Of a DNA stretch of 56,214 nucleotides, positions 1 through 8,631 are shown piece by piece. Every line of letters starts with the position of its first letter. Within the stretch, counting starts at the first letter, position 1. Source of the DNA: CADEEN01 sp031389585 (GTDB lineage Bacteria; Pseudomonadota; Gammaproteobacteria; Burkholderiales; Burkholderiaceae_C); NCBI GenBank assembly GCA_031389585.1, contig JANMSS010000027.1:1-56214 (forward strand), read 5' to 3'. The position numbers and the translations under genes are program-made. Below the pieces are notes generated by a model, which did no database searches, was not told the origin of the DNA, and saw only the letters and a list, made by a program, of their open reading frames with translations.

Positions 1-144
1 CGCGGCGCATTAGGCGGGCCAAAAATGCCGGCATGACATGTGCTCCCCATTCGTTGATCGAAGCGCAGCGCCAGCGCCGCAGGGCGCCGCCGACAGCACC
101 CATGTCAGCGCACTCAGCGGCAGGCGTCAAGCCTGCACCGCGCC
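1..144. other. Left-edge non-coding flank
   Basis: This stretch lies beyond the 3' end of phaR. The open frames crossing it look like opposite-strand shadows of phaR or low-complexity Pro/Ser/Ala-rich translations with no recognisable domain. I see no tRNA, clear terminator or repeat here. Confidence 0.4.
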
Positions 145-729
145 CTACTTCTTCGTCCGCGTCAGCCCCGGAAACAGCGCCTCGGCCTGCTGGCTCGCCT
201 GCGCCTGCATCTGCTCGAACAGGCTCTTGGATTGCTCGAGGTAGCTGCCCATCAGGTCCTGCATCATCGGCGTCTGGCCGCTCATGAGCTTCGTCCACGC
301 TTCCGGGGAGAAGTGCTTCGGGTCGGAGATGCCCTTGGTCTGTTCGGCAAAGCGCGTCTGCGCGTCGCCAAAGGTCTGCAGGTTCTGCTCGAGAAAGCTG
401 CCCATCACGCCCTGCATCGCGTTGCCGTACAGGCGGATGATCTGGGCCAGCGACTGGGTCGAGAACATCGGCACGCCCACGCTCTCTTCTTCGAGGATGA
501 TCTGCAGCAGGATGCTGCGTGTCAGGTCGTCGCTGCTCTTGGCGTCGCGCACTTCGAAGTCCTGGCCGTCGAGCACCATCTGCTTCACATCGGCCAGCGT
601 GATGTAGCTGCTGGTCTGGGTGTCGTAGAGCCGCCGGTTCGGGTACTTCTTGAGCACGCGCACCGCGCTTGCCGTCGCGCTTCCGCCGGCCTTGGGCGGG
701 CTTTTGTGGCTGCGGCGGGCGGTCGGCAT
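145..729 (-). CDS. phaR: Polyhydroxyalkanoate synthesis regulator PhaR
   Basis: The 194-residue protein matches PhaR, the repressor that binds both DNA and polyhydroxyalkanoate granules and controls phasin and PHA genes in betaproteobacteria. After a basic Ser/Arg-rich head, the N-terminal DNA-binding domain carries the hallmark KYPNRRLYDT, followed by SYITLADVKQMV. The accumulation-regulator region follows (SLAQIIRLYGNAMQGVM), then a Gln/Met-rich amphipathic tail likely to touch granules. The frame opens with two TTG codons, but the ATG at 729 with GGAG about nine bases upstream is the better start. It is co-directional with the nucleoside block but about 70 bp beyond deoA, so it probably has its own control. 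No phaC or phasin gene is in the window. Confidence 0.93.
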   Translation of the reverse strand: MPTARRSHKSPPKAGGSATASAVRVLKKYPNRRLYDTQTSSYITLADVKQMVLDGQDFEVRDAKSSDDLTRSILLQIILEEESVGVPMFSTQSLAQIIRLYGNAMQGVMGSFLEQNLQTFGDAQTRFAEQTKGISDPKHFSPEAWTKLMSGQTPMMQDLMGSYLEQSKSLFEQMQAQASQQAEALFPGLTRTKK

Positions 730-799
730 CGTGGGGGGCTCCGTCAACAAGGGCTGGCAATCATTCTAGGAGCGCGCACTTCGCGCGCGCCGGAGGGGT

Positions 800-2128
800 T
801 TACCCGCTCGCACAGACGCGCATCACGGGGGGATGCACCTGCGGCGCATCGGGGTCGATGCGAATCGCAGCCAGCACGGCCTGGCATGCAGCTTCGGCAT
901 CAGCCGCGTGGCGCGCATGCACTCGCATCAGCGGCTGGCCGGCTTGCACGCGCGCGCCGACACCCAGGCAGTCAGAGAGGCCCACGCTCGGGTCGATGGC
1001 CTGGCCGCTGCGCTGACGGCCGCCGCCGAGCGCGACCACAGCCAAGCCGATGGCGCGGGTGTCCATCGCGGCGATGAAACCGTCAGCCGGCGCGAACACG
1101 TCGATGCGGCTCGGCGCTTGCGCCAGACCAGCGCCTTCGGGCGCCAGCACATCGTGCGGCCCGCCCAGGCAGGCCACCATGCGCGCAAAGCGTTCGGCTG
1201 CATGACCCTGCTCGAGTGCGGCGCGTGCGCGTTGCTCGCCTTCTTGCAGGTTGGCTGCCAGCCCGGCGAGTTCGAGCATGTGCGCGGCCAGCGCCAGCGT
1301 CACGGCCAGCAAGCGCGGCTCGCGTTCGCGGCCGGTGAGGAAGTCGATGGCCTCGCGCGTCTCGAGCGCATTGCCCGCGCTGCGTCCGAGCACCTGGCTC
1401 ATGTCGGTGATCAAGGCGCGGGTGGGCAGGCCGGCGCCGCGCGCCACTTCGACCAGGCTGGTGGCCAGGGCCTGGGCCTCGTCCATCGTGCGGCAGAAGG
1501 CGCCGTTACCGACCTTCACGTCCATCACCAGTGCCTGCAAGCCGGCCACGAGTTTCTTCGACAGGATGCTGGCCGTGATCAGCGGCACCGATTCCACTGT
1601 GGCCGTGACATCGCGGATGGCGTACAGCCGGCGGTCGGCCGGTGCGATGCGCTCGCTGGCGCCGACGATCGCGCAGCCGGCGTCGCGCAGCGTGGCCAGC
1701 AGCGTCGCTTGCGAGGGGGTGGCCTGGTAGCCGGGCAGCGCTTCGAGCTTGTCGAGCGTGCCCCCGGTGTGGCCCAGGCCGCGGCCGCTGACCATCGGCA
1801 CCACGCCGCCGCAGGCCGCAATGATCGGCACGAGCATCAGGCTGACCTTGTCGCCCACGCCGCCGGTGGAATGCTTGTCGAGCACCGGGCCGGGCAGGCC
1901 GGCGTCGTGCCAGTCGAGCACGTCGCCCGAGTGCGTCATGGCGTTGGTGAGGGCTACGGTTTCCGCGAACGTCATCCCGCGCAACAGGATGGCCATGGCC
2001 AGCGCCGCCACCTGGGCATCGGTCCACGAGCCTGTGACCAGGCCTTGGACGAAAGCCTGCACGTCCTCGCCGCGGAGGCCCTCGCCGTCGCGCTTCCTGC
2101 GGATGATCTCCTGCGGCAAAGCCTTCAT
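800..2128 (-). CDS. deoA: Thymidine phosphorylase
   Basis: This 442-residue enzyme should convert thymidine and phosphate to thymine and 2-deoxyribose-1-phosphate in the cytoplasm. The phosphate-binding stretch DKHSTGGVGDKVS is at about residues 84-96, and the family signature SGRGLGHTGGTLDKLE follows at about 114-129. Length agrees with bacterial DeoA. The open frame extends 138 bp further upstream, but that part overlaps the preceding gene and looks like its shadow. The ATG at 2128, one base after the upstream TGA, aligns with the usual MKALPQEIIRRKRDG-type start. This one-base spacing implies translational coupling to the serine hydrolase. It is the last gene of the nucleoside salvage run. 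Confidence 0.95.
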   Translation of the reverse strand: MKALPQEIIRRKRDGEGLRGEDVQAFVQGLVTGSWTDAQVAALAMAILLRGMTFAETVALTNAMTHSGDVLDWHDAGLPGPVLDKHSTGGVGDKVSLMLVPIIAACGGVVPMVSGRGLGHTGGTLDKLEALPGYQATPSQATLLATLRDAGCAIVGASERIAPADRRLYAIRDVTATVESVPLITASILSKKLVAGLQALVMDVKVGNGAFCRTMDEAQALATSLVEVARGAGLPTRALITDMSQVLGRSAGNALETREAIDFLTGREREPRLLAVTLALAAHMLELAGLAANLQEGEQRARAALEQGHAAERFARMVACLGGPHDVLAPEGAGLAQAPSRIDVFAPADGFIAAMDTRAIGLAVVALGGGRQRSGQAIDPSVGLSDCLGVGARVQAGQPLMRVHARHAADAEAACQAVLAAIRIDPDAPQVHPPVMRVCASG

Positions 2129-2129
2129 A

Positions 2130-3527
2130 TCAGGGCTTGCCGTAGCGCTTGCTGAGTTCGCGCACCGCGGCGGCTTCCGGCAACAGGCGTGCGCCACCGA
2201 GCCACAGCGACTTGGTGTGCGCGCGTGCGTCGAACTCCAGGCGCGCCGGCTCGCCATGGTGGCCATAGCCGCCGGCCAGCGCGATGCGGCCCTGCGCGAT
2301 GCCGTTGCGACGGTGGGACTGGACCTCTATTTCGCTGGCATCGAGCAACGGATTGACCAGACCCGGGTTGGCCACCAGCACCCGCGACGCCATCGGCAGC
2401 AGATCGAATGCCCCGGCCAAGCTCCACCAGCGGCCCGACCAGGCGGCCGTGCGGCGCGACGGCGCACCGTGGGCGGCATGGGCCTGCAGGATGTGCAAGG
2501 CACCGTCGACCCAGCCATGCGACAGGCCATCGGACGCATTGGTCAGCACAGAGATTGCGAGCTGCTGCGTCGGCACGCAGACGGTGCGCGTGATCACGCC
2601 GGGGAAGCCGCCGGTGTGGCCGAACCAGTCCCAGGTGCCCGCCATGCCCGCGAGTGAGCCCGAGATCGTGCCCAGGCCATACCAGCGCTCGATACTGGCG
2701 TGCGGGTCGCGCCATTGCCGGCGCTGCATTTCGCGTCGGCTGGCGGCGGACAGCACGCTGCCTCGCGCTTCGGGCGCCAGGCTGGCCATGAAACGCACCA
2801 GGTCTGCGGCCGTGCTGACAAAACCGGTCGCCGAGGCGAGTGCGTGGGTCGAGCCGTCAGTCGGGATCATGACCCGACGGCCGAGCGGGTGCTTGGTGCT
2901 GTGCCCGCACGCGAGTAGCGTCCCCCGTGGCAGCGGCGCGTCCGGATGGGTCTCAGACAGGTTGGTCGCTGTCACGATCTCGCGCGCAACCCAACTCGCG
3001 TAGCTCTCGCCGGTGATCGCCTGAATCGCCAGCCCCAAGAGGCCATAACCATGGTTGGAATACTTGAAACGCGAGTTGGGCTCAAGCGTCGGCCCCGCGG
3101 CCAGGTCGGCGCGCAGCTCGGCTTCGTTGAGAAAAGGCCGCCGCTGCGCCCATTGGCTGGCATCGGGTCCGTCGCGCACCAGGCCGGCGCTGTGCGACAG
3201 CAGCTGCGACAGCGTCGTGGCTGCCACCGCCGGATGCAGGCCACCGACGTGGCGGCCGATCGGGTCGTCGAGCTGCAGGCGCCGCTGCTCGCGCAGCTTG
3301 AGCAGCGCCGCCGCGGTGAAGGTCTTGGAGTGCGAGGCGACGCGAAAACGGTGCCGCGGCGTCAGCGCCACGCCGCGCGCCAGGTCGGCATGGCCGAACG
3401 CGGCCTCGCAGACGACGCGGCCTTTATAAGCCACGGCCAGCGCGCAGCCGGGCTGCTCCGAGACCCGCATCTGGTGTTCGACCCAGCGCGGAAGATAGTC
3501 GAGTGCAGCGCCGAGCCAGCGTTCCAT
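2130..3527 (-). CDS. Serine hydrolase, class C beta-lactamase fold
   Basis: A 465-residue member of the beta-lactamase/penicillin-binding-protein-like serine hydrolase family (Pfam Beta-lactamase type, which also holds esterases and peptidases). The catalytic S-x-x-K is seen in VASHSKTFTAAALLKL, the Y-x-N motif in KYSNHGYGLLG, and the third-box equivalent in FGHTGGFPG. The C-terminal 130 or so residues form an extra region typical of longer members. The N-terminus (MERWLGAALDYLPRWV) has no signal peptide, so the protein is predicted to be cytoplasmic, unlike true AmpC enzymes. It sits between the 5'-nucleotidase and deoA, 18 bp from the first and 1 bp from the second. The substrate is unknown; an amide or ester related to nucleoside catabolism is only a guess. 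Confidence 0.85.
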   Translation of the reverse strand: MERWLGAALDYLPRWVEHQMRVSEQPGCALAVAYKGRVVCEAAFGHADLARGVALTPRHRFRVASHSKTFTAAALLKLREQRRLQLDDPIGRHVGGLHPAVAATTLSQLLSHSAGLVRDGPDASQWAQRRPFLNEAELRADLAAGPTLEPNSRFKYSNHGYGLLGLAIQAITGESYASWVAREIVTATNLSETHPDAPLPRGTLLACGHSTKHPLGRRVMIPTDGSTHALASATGFVSTAADLVRFMASLAPEARGSVLSAASRREMQRRQWRDPHASIERWYGLGTISGSLAGMAGTWDWFGHTGGFPGVITRTVCVPTQQLAISVLTNASDGLSHGWVDGALHILQAHAAHGAPSRRTAAWSGRWWSLAGAFDLLPMASRVLVANPGLVNPLLDASEIEVQSHRRNGIAQGRIALAGGYGHHGEPARLEFDARAHTKSLWLGGARLLPEAAAVRELSKRYGKP

Positions 3528-3545
3528 GACGACCTTCGTCGGGCC

Positions 3546-5213
3546 TCAGTTCAAGCGTGCGATGCGCGGGGCGCCCGGCGCAGTGGCCGCACCGCGGGCG
3601 ACATGGGCCTCGAAGGCATCCACGTCCATCATGCCGGTGCGCGTGTCGCGTCCCTGCTTGAAAGTCGGGAAGCTGTCGCCGCCGTCAGCCAGAAAACTGT
3701 TGACGGTGACGCGGTAGTTGCCCGTGGCGTCGATCGGTTTGCCGTCGAGCTTCACGCTGCCCGGCACCACGCGCTGACCGACCGGTTTGGCGTTGTCCCA
3801 GCTGTAGCCAAAGCCCTGCGATACCTGCAGGATGCGCGGCCGCGCCTGGTTCAGCCACTGCTGCTCGAGCAGCTGCACGATCTGCGCACCCGTCAGTGTC
3901 ATCGTGACCAGGTTGTTGTAGAACGGTTGCACCGAGAACAGATCCTCATAACGCACCGAGCCGTCGGCAGCGGCCGTGAGGCTGGCGCGCACGCCACCCG
4001 GATTCATCAGCGCGAACTGGGCGCCGCCGTCTGCGACAGCGCGCGTTGCCACGAGCTGCGCGTCGGCAATCACCTGGCCCACCGGGGTCTCGCCCGCCGG
4101 GCTCTCGTCGCGCGTCAACGTCGCCCCGATCTTGCCGACCACCCGCTTGGCCAGCGGCGCAGCAAGCTTTTCGTACACGGCGATCAACTGGGTCTGCGCC
4201 GCATCCTTGGCAAAGCGCTCGGTGCGAACGATCACGTTGTCGGCACGGGCCTGCGTCACATCGCCGGTCTTGGGGTCGAGCACGATGTCGATTTCGCTGA
4301 CGACGGTGCCGTACTTGTCAGCGCTGGTCACGAGCCTGCCGTCGATCGAGCAGTTGTAGGCGCGATGCGTGTGGCCGGTGACCACCACGTCGACGGCCTT
4401 GTCGAATTTCTTCACGATGTCGACGATCGGCCCCGAGATGCCCGGGCACTCGTTGTAGTCACCGGTGGGGACGCCGCCTTCATGGATCAGCACCACGATG
4501 GCTTCGATGCCCTGGCGCTTGAGCTCGGGCACGAGGCGGTTGACGGTGGCGGCCTCGTCGTCGAAGCGCAGGCCGGCCACACCACTGGGCACAACGATGC
4601 TTGGCGTGTCCTTCAGCGTCAGGCCGATGAACGCCACCGGAATGCCCTCGAAGCGTTTGACGTGATAGGCCGGCAGGATCGTCTTGCCAGTGCGTGTGTC
4701 GAAGGTGCTGGCCGCCAGGTACTTGAAGCTGGCGCCCTTGAAGGGTTGCGGCCCCTTGCAGCCATCGGTCGGGTGGCAACCGCCGGCCTGCATGCGCAAG
4801 AGTTCGGCCGAGCCTTTGTCGAATTCGTGGTTGCCGACGGCCGTCACCTCCAGGCCCATCATGCCCAGCGATTCGATCGTCGGCTCGTCGCGGAACAGCG
4901 CCGACAACAACGGCGTGGCGCCGATCAGGTCACCGGCGGCGACGAAGATGTGGTTCGGGTTCTTGGCGCGCAATTGTGCGACGGCAGTCGCCAGATGCTC
5001 GGAGCCGCCTGCCGGTACGTTGATGGTCTTGCTGGCGTCGGCCGGGTCCTTGATGCGGATGCCCCCGCGCGGCGGCTGCAGGTTGCCGTGGAAGTCATTG
5101 ATTGCCAGGATCTTGACGTTGACCGGCTGGGTGGCGCGCGGCGGTGCGGTCGTGCAGGCCACCAGGGCAAAGGCAGCGACGATAAGTGCTGCGGTGAGTC
5201 GTGGCAGTCGCAT
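3546..5213 (-). CDS. 5'-nucleotidase / metallophosphatase lipoprotein
   Basis: A 555-residue UshA-like two-domain protein that should dephosphorylate nucleotides outside the cytoplasmic membrane. Residues 1-20 are a lipoprotein signal ending in the lipobox LVAC, with Cys20 as the lipidation site. The metallophosphatase domain shows DFHGNLQ (Asp40, His42), AAGDLIG, GNHEFDKG (about 127-134) and VVTGHTHRAYNC. The C-terminal nucleotidase domain has NPGGVRASL, FSVQPFYNNLVTMTLTG and FLADGGD(S/N)F-type motifs. It lies about 80 bp downstream of the purine nucleoside phosphorylase gene and probably shares its transcript. Its likely role is to produce free nucleosides for the ABC importer encoded just upstream. 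The exact substrate range cannot be told from sequence. Confidence 0.9.
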   Translation of the reverse strand: MRLPRLTAALIVAAFALVACTTAPPRATQPVNVKILAINDFHGNLQPPRGGIRIKDPADASKTINVPAGGSEHLATAVAQLRAKNPNHIFVAAGDLIGATPLLSALFRDEPTIESLGMMGLEVTAVGNHEFDKGSAELLRMQAGGCHPTDGCKGPQPFKGASFKYLAASTFDTRTGKTILPAYHVKRFEGIPVAFIGLTLKDTPSIVVPSGVAGLRFDDEAATVNRLVPELKRQGIEAIVVLIHEGGVPTGDYNECPGISGPIVDIVKKFDKAVDVVVTGHTHRAYNCSIDGRLVTSADKYGTVVSEIDIVLDPKTGDVTQARADNVIVRTERFAKDAAQTQLIAVYEKLAAPLAKRVVGKIGATLTRDESPAGETPVGQVIADAQLVATRAVADGGAQFALMNPGGVRASLTAAADGSVRYEDLFSVQPFYNNLVTMTLTGAQIVQLLEQQWLNQARPRILQVSQGFGYSWDNAKPVGQRVVPGSVKLDGKPIDATGNYRVTVNSFLADGGDSFPTFKQGRDTRTGMMDVDAFEAHVARGAATAPGAPRIARLN

Positions 5214-5294
5214 GGTGGGTGTCTCCCAATCTCAGTCGGTTGAAGTGGATGGCGTTGCGCCAGACGCGCTGCCCAGAAGGTTGTTGCCCATCGC

Positions 5295-6113
5295 TCAGAG
5301 CTCCTGTGCCAGCGCAGGCAGCAGCGCCTGGATGAAGCGCAGCGCGGCAGCGCCGCCCTGCTGCGCCACTGCCAGCGTGTGGCCGTGCGACAGCACTTCG
5401 GCCTCGAGGCCACAGCCCATGTTGGTGAGCATCGACAGAGCCAGCACGCGCAGACCGGCGTGGCGGGCCAGGATGGTCTCGGGCACGGTGCTCATGCCCA
5501 CGGCCTGCGCTCCGAGCAGACGCAGCATGCGGATTTCGGCGGGGGTTTCGAACTGCGGGCCGAGCATCCAGGCGTACACACCCTCGTGCAGCCGCATGCC
5601 CTGCCCGGCCGCGACGCGCAACGCCACGGCGCGCAACGCCGCGTCGTAGGCGTTGCCCAGGTCGACAAAGCGCTCGCTGCCCGCCTCGTCGTGCAGCGGC
5701 GTGCGTTGCACCATGTTCAGGTGGTCGGACAAGACCATCAGGCTGCCTGGCCGCATCGTGGCGTCCAGGCTGCCCGCTGCATTGGTCGGCAGCAGCAGGC
5801 GCACGCCGAGTTGGCCCAGCGTGCGGATCGCGCCCTTCATGGCATCGGCGCGCCCATTTTCATAGGCATGTTGGCGGCCCGACAGCACAGCGACCTCGAC
5901 GCCGGCGATGCGACCCACGCGCAGAATGCCGGCATGGCCCGCCACGCCGACCACCGGGAATGCCGGCAGATCGCAATAGGCGATGTCGACGCCGTCTTGC
6001 ACCAGATCGGCCACGCCATGCCAACCGGAGCCGAGCACGATCGCGATCGTCGGCCGCAGATTGCCGCAAACCGATGCGATGTGCGCGGCGGATTGTTCGA
6101 TGGCGTGTGTCAT
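5295..6113 (-). CDS. Purine nucleoside phosphorylase, trimeric type
   Basis: This 272-residue enzyme belongs to the trimeric PNP family (PunA/XapA/human PNP type), which phosphorolyses inosine, guanosine and their deoxy forms to base plus (deoxy)ribose-1-phosphate. Visible landmarks are the phosphate-binding VLGSGW near residue 28, TNAAGSL, LSDHLNM, and GPQFETPAE, whose Glu binds the purine. LTNMG carries the purine-binding Asn, and SHGHTL the ribose-contacting His. The ATG at 6113 overlaps the cytidine deaminase stop by four bases (ATGA), so the two are translationally coupled. I leave the symbol blank because punA, xapA and deoD are used inconsistently for this type. Confidence 0.92.
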   Translation of the reverse strand: MTHAIEQSAAHIASVCGNLRPTIAIVLGSGWHGVADLVQDGVDIAYCDLPAFPVVGVAGHAGILRVGRIAGVEVAVLSGRQHAYENGRADAMKGAIRTLGQLGVRLLLPTNAAGSLDATMRPGSLMVLSDHLNMVQRTPLHDEAGSERFVDLGNAYDAALRAVALRVAAGQGMRLHEGVYAWMLGPQFETPAEIRMLRLLGAQAVGMSTVPETILARHAGLRVLALSMLTNMGCGLEAEVLSHGHTLAVAQQGGAAALRFIQALLPALAQEL

Positions 6114-6526
6114 GTCAGGTGCTCTGGCCCAAAACTGGCTGGCAACAGTTCGCCCAGGGTGTGGCGAGCACGCACCCGCGACATGTCCGCGGCAATCACC
6201 GGCACCCCATCAGTCGCGAACTCGCGCAGCTTTTGCCGGCAGCCACCGCAGGGCGTCACCGGTTGCCCGGCCTCGCCGACGACCACGACTGCGGCAATGC
6301 GCTGCCCGCCGGCCAGTACCAGATGCCCGATCGCCACCGCTTCGGCGCACAGGCCTTGCGGGTAGGCGGCGTTCTCGACGTTGCAGCCGGCGTGGATGCG
6401 CCCCTGCTCGTCAAGCAGCGCCGCGCCGACCGCGAACTTCGAATACGGCGCATAGGCGCGGCCGCGCGCAGCGCGTGCCGCGGCGAGCAGCGCGTCCAGG
6501 TGTTCGGCCGACAGCATGTCGTTCAA
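6110..6526 (-). CDS. cdd: Cytidine deaminase
   Basis: A 138-residue homotetrameric-type cytidine deaminase that converts (deoxy)cytidine to (deoxy)uridine. The zinc and catalytic motif C-x-A-E is in NAAYPQGLCAEAVAIG and the second zinc motif is PCGGCRQKL; length is typical of the short tetrameric form. Start choice is open: a TTG at 6526 directly abuts the permease stop and has GGAG six bases upstream, while an ATG at 6517 would place that GGAG 15 bases away. I used the TTG. It lies between the transporter genes and the purine nucleoside phosphorylase gene, with which it overlaps. Confidence 0.94.
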   Translation of the reverse strand: MNDMLSAEHLDALLAAARAARGRAYAPYSKFAVGAALLDEQGRIHAGCNVENAAYPQGLCAEAVAIGHLVLAGGQRIAAVVVVGEAGQPVTPCGGCRQKLREFATDGVPVIAADMSRVRARHTLGELLPASFGPEHLT

Positions 6527-7504
6527 TCAATGCTCCTTGACATAGGGCACACCCAGCGCCTTGGGCGCATAAGCATGGCCGATAAAACCGGCCAGCAGCA
6601 CGACGGTCAGCACGTAGGGTAGCGCCTGGATGGCCTGGACCGGCACCGCGCCACCGCCCAGCGCGGCCGGCAGGCTCGCGCCCTGCAGGCGGATGGCCAC
6701 GGCGTCTAGAAAGCCGAACAGCAGGCAGGCCATGAACGCGCCGACCGGATGCCACTTGCCGAAGATCGTCGCCGCCAGTGCCATGTAGCCGCGACCGGCC
6801 GTCATGTGCGGAATGAACTGAGGGTTCTGCGCCAGCACCAGGAAGCACCCGGCCAGGGCCGCCAGCGCGCCGTTGGCGGCCAGGGCCAGATAACGCATGC
6901 CCAGCACCGACACGCCCGCGGCATCGACCATCGCCGGGTTCTCGCCGGTGGCCCGCAGGCGTAGACCCAGGCGCGTGCGGTAGAGCAGCCACCACACGAC
7001 AAAGACCATCGCGACGGCGCCGTAGACCAGCGCACTGTGACCGAGCAGTCCATCGCCGACGATGCTGCCGATCCACGGCACGCCGCGCATGGCCTCGGCG
7101 GCACCGGTGAACCACAGGTCCACGCGCACCGCGTCGGGCAAGGGCGGTGTCTGCCCGCCCTGGCCGAACCAGGCGATCCCGAGAACGACCGTCAGGCCGG
7201 CCGCGGTCATCGTGATGGCCATGCCCATCACCACCTGATCGCCGCGATGGCTGACACAGGCAAAGCCTTGCAACATCGACAGTGACACACCAATTGCGAT
7301 CGCGCAGACCACCGCCAGCCAGAGCGAACCCGTGAGCGCACCGACGCTGCCCGCAGCAAAGGCCGTGGCCAGCATCTTGCCCTCCAGGCCGAGGTCGATC
7401 ACGCCGGCGCGCTCGCTCAGGGTGCTGGCCAGCGCGCACAGGATCAGCGGCGTCGAGACGCGCAGCGTCGAAGCCAGCAAGGAGCCGATCAGCAGCTCAT
7501 CCAC
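6527..7504 (-). CDS. Nucleoside ABC transporter permease (second subunit)
   Basis: A 325-residue integral membrane protein of the branched-chain-type permease family used by BMP-dependent nucleoside importers (YufQ/NupQ-like). Landmarks are STLSERAGVIDLGLEGKML near the N-terminus, VMGMAITMTAAGLT, AGRGYMALAATIFGKWHP, and about eight to ten hydrophobic segments. The open frame begins further upstream, but those codons overlap the preceding permease and are unrelated. A GTG at 7504 gives MDELLIGSLLAS and overlaps the upstream stop by eight bases, so translation is probably coupled. With its partner permease and the ATPase it should form the inner-membrane channel. Confidence 0.9.
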   Translation of the reverse strand: MDELLIGSLLASTLRVSTPLILCALASTLSERAGVIDLGLEGKMLATAFAAGSVGALTGSLWLAVVCAIAIGVSLSMLQGFACVSHRGDQVVMGMAITMTAAGLTVVLGIAWFGQGGQTPPLPDAVRVDLWFTGAAEAMRGVPWIGSIVGDGLLGHSALVYGAVAMVFVVWWLLYRTRLGLRLRATGENPAMVDAAGVSVLGMRYLALAANGALAALAGCFLVLAQNPQFIPHMTAGRGYMALAATIFGKWHPVGAFMACLLFGFLDAVAIRLQGASLPAALGGGAVPVQAIQALPYVLTVVLLAGFIGHAYAPKALGVPYVKEH

Positions 7505-8630
7505 CTTGCGCCCCCAATTGGGCAGGCATCGCGCGCCGGCGCAGCCAGTGGTAGGTGCGCGCCAAGGTCGGCGCGGCAACTTGCGCCATTGCGCCGGCAA
7601 AGAGCACGATCAAGCCCTGCAGCGTGAAGACCATGTCGCGCGAGAAGCCCTGGATCTCGAACGCCAGTTCCGCGCCGCCCTGGTACAGCGCGCCGAACAG
7701 CAACGCAGCCAGCACGATGCCCAGCGGGTGGTTGCGCCCGATCAGCGACACCGCGATGCCGGTGAAGCCGGCGCCGGCGACAAAGTCGGCCATCAGGCGG
7801 TTGTGCACGCCGGCGATCTCGTTGATGCCGACCAGCGCTGCCAACGCACCCGAAATCGCCATCGCGCGAACGATCTGCGTTTGCGGCCGGATGCCGGCGT
7901 AGTGCGCGGCCGCGGGCGTGTGGCCCACGGTGCGCAATGCGTAGCCGGGCTGCGAGCGCCAGACCAAAAGGTACACGCCCGCGACCGCTGCCACGGCCAG
8001 CAACAAACTGAAGTTGAGCGGCGTGCGTGGCCACTCGATGCCGATCCAGGCCAGCATCTCGTGCGCGCTGGGCAGCTGTGCGGCGGGGCCGAACAGGCGG
8101 CTCTCCGGCGTCATGTTGCCCGGCTCCTTGAGCACGTTGACCAGCAGGTAGATCAGCAGCGCCGAGGCGATGAAATTGAACATGATCGTCGTGATCACGA
8201 CATGGCTGCCACGCCACGCCTGCAGCGCGCCAGGTACCGCGGCCCAGGCCATGCCGAAAACCATCGCGGCCAGCACCATCAGGGGCAGCAGCAGCCAGGC
8301 GGGCAGCGCATGGGCGAATCCCAGCGCCATCAGCCCGGCGCCCAGCCCGCCCATCATGGCCTGGCCCTCACCGCCGATGTTGAACAGGCCAGCGTGGAAA
8401 GCCACCGCCACCGCCAACCCGGTGAAGACGAAGGTGGTGGCGTAGTACAGCGTGTAGCTCAGGCCGCCGCGGCTGCCGAAGGCGCCCTTGACCAGCAGCG
8501 TCAGCACCTGCCAGGGGTCCTGACCGATCGCCAGCAGTACGACGGCCGAGACGGCAAAGGCCAGGCTCAGGTTGACCAGCGGCAAGACCACCAGGTCAAG
8601 CCAGCGCGGTATGTCCAGCGGCTGACTCAT
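7497..8630 (-). CDS. Nucleoside ABC transporter permease (first subunit)
   Basis: A 377-residue membrane protein of the YufP/NupP type, partner of the following permease. Key stretches are GLSYTLYYATTFVFTGLAVA, FNIGGEGQAMMGG (a conserved cytoplasmic loop of this family), GSHVVITTIMFNFIA, and AGAGFTGIAVSLIGRNHPLG. Multiple hydrophobic helices run through the whole length. The chosen ATG at 8630 (MSQPLDIPRWLDLV) sits one base after the TGA of the ATPase gene; 11 upstream in-frame codons belong to the ATPase reading region. Gene order ATPase-permease-permease matches known BMP-type nucleoside transporters. Confidence 0.9.
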   Translation of the reverse strand: MSQPLDIPRWLDLVVLPLVNLSLAFAVSAVVLLAIGQDPWQVLTLLVKGAFGSRGGLSYTLYYATTFVFTGLAVAVAFHAGLFNIGGEGQAMMGGLGAGLMALGFAHALPAWLLLPLMVLAAMVFGMAWAAVPGALQAWRGSHVVITTIMFNFIASALLIYLLVNVLKEPGNMTPESRLFGPAAQLPSAHEMLAWIGIEWPRTPLNFSLLLAVAAVAGVYLLVWRSQPGYALRTVGHTPAAAHYAGIRPQTQIVRAMAISGALAALVGINEIAGVHNRLMADFVAGAGFTGIAVSLIGRNHPLGIVLAALLFGALYQGGAELAFEIQGFSRDMVFTLQGLIVLFAGAMAQVAAPTLARTYHWLRRRAMPAQLGAQGG

Positions 8631-8631
8631 C

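Noticed and set aside
2946..5243. A 765-codon plus-strand frame over the serine hydrolase and nucleotidase genes
   Set aside because: Both covered genes have clear catalytic motifs on the minus strand; this frame has none and spans two genes.
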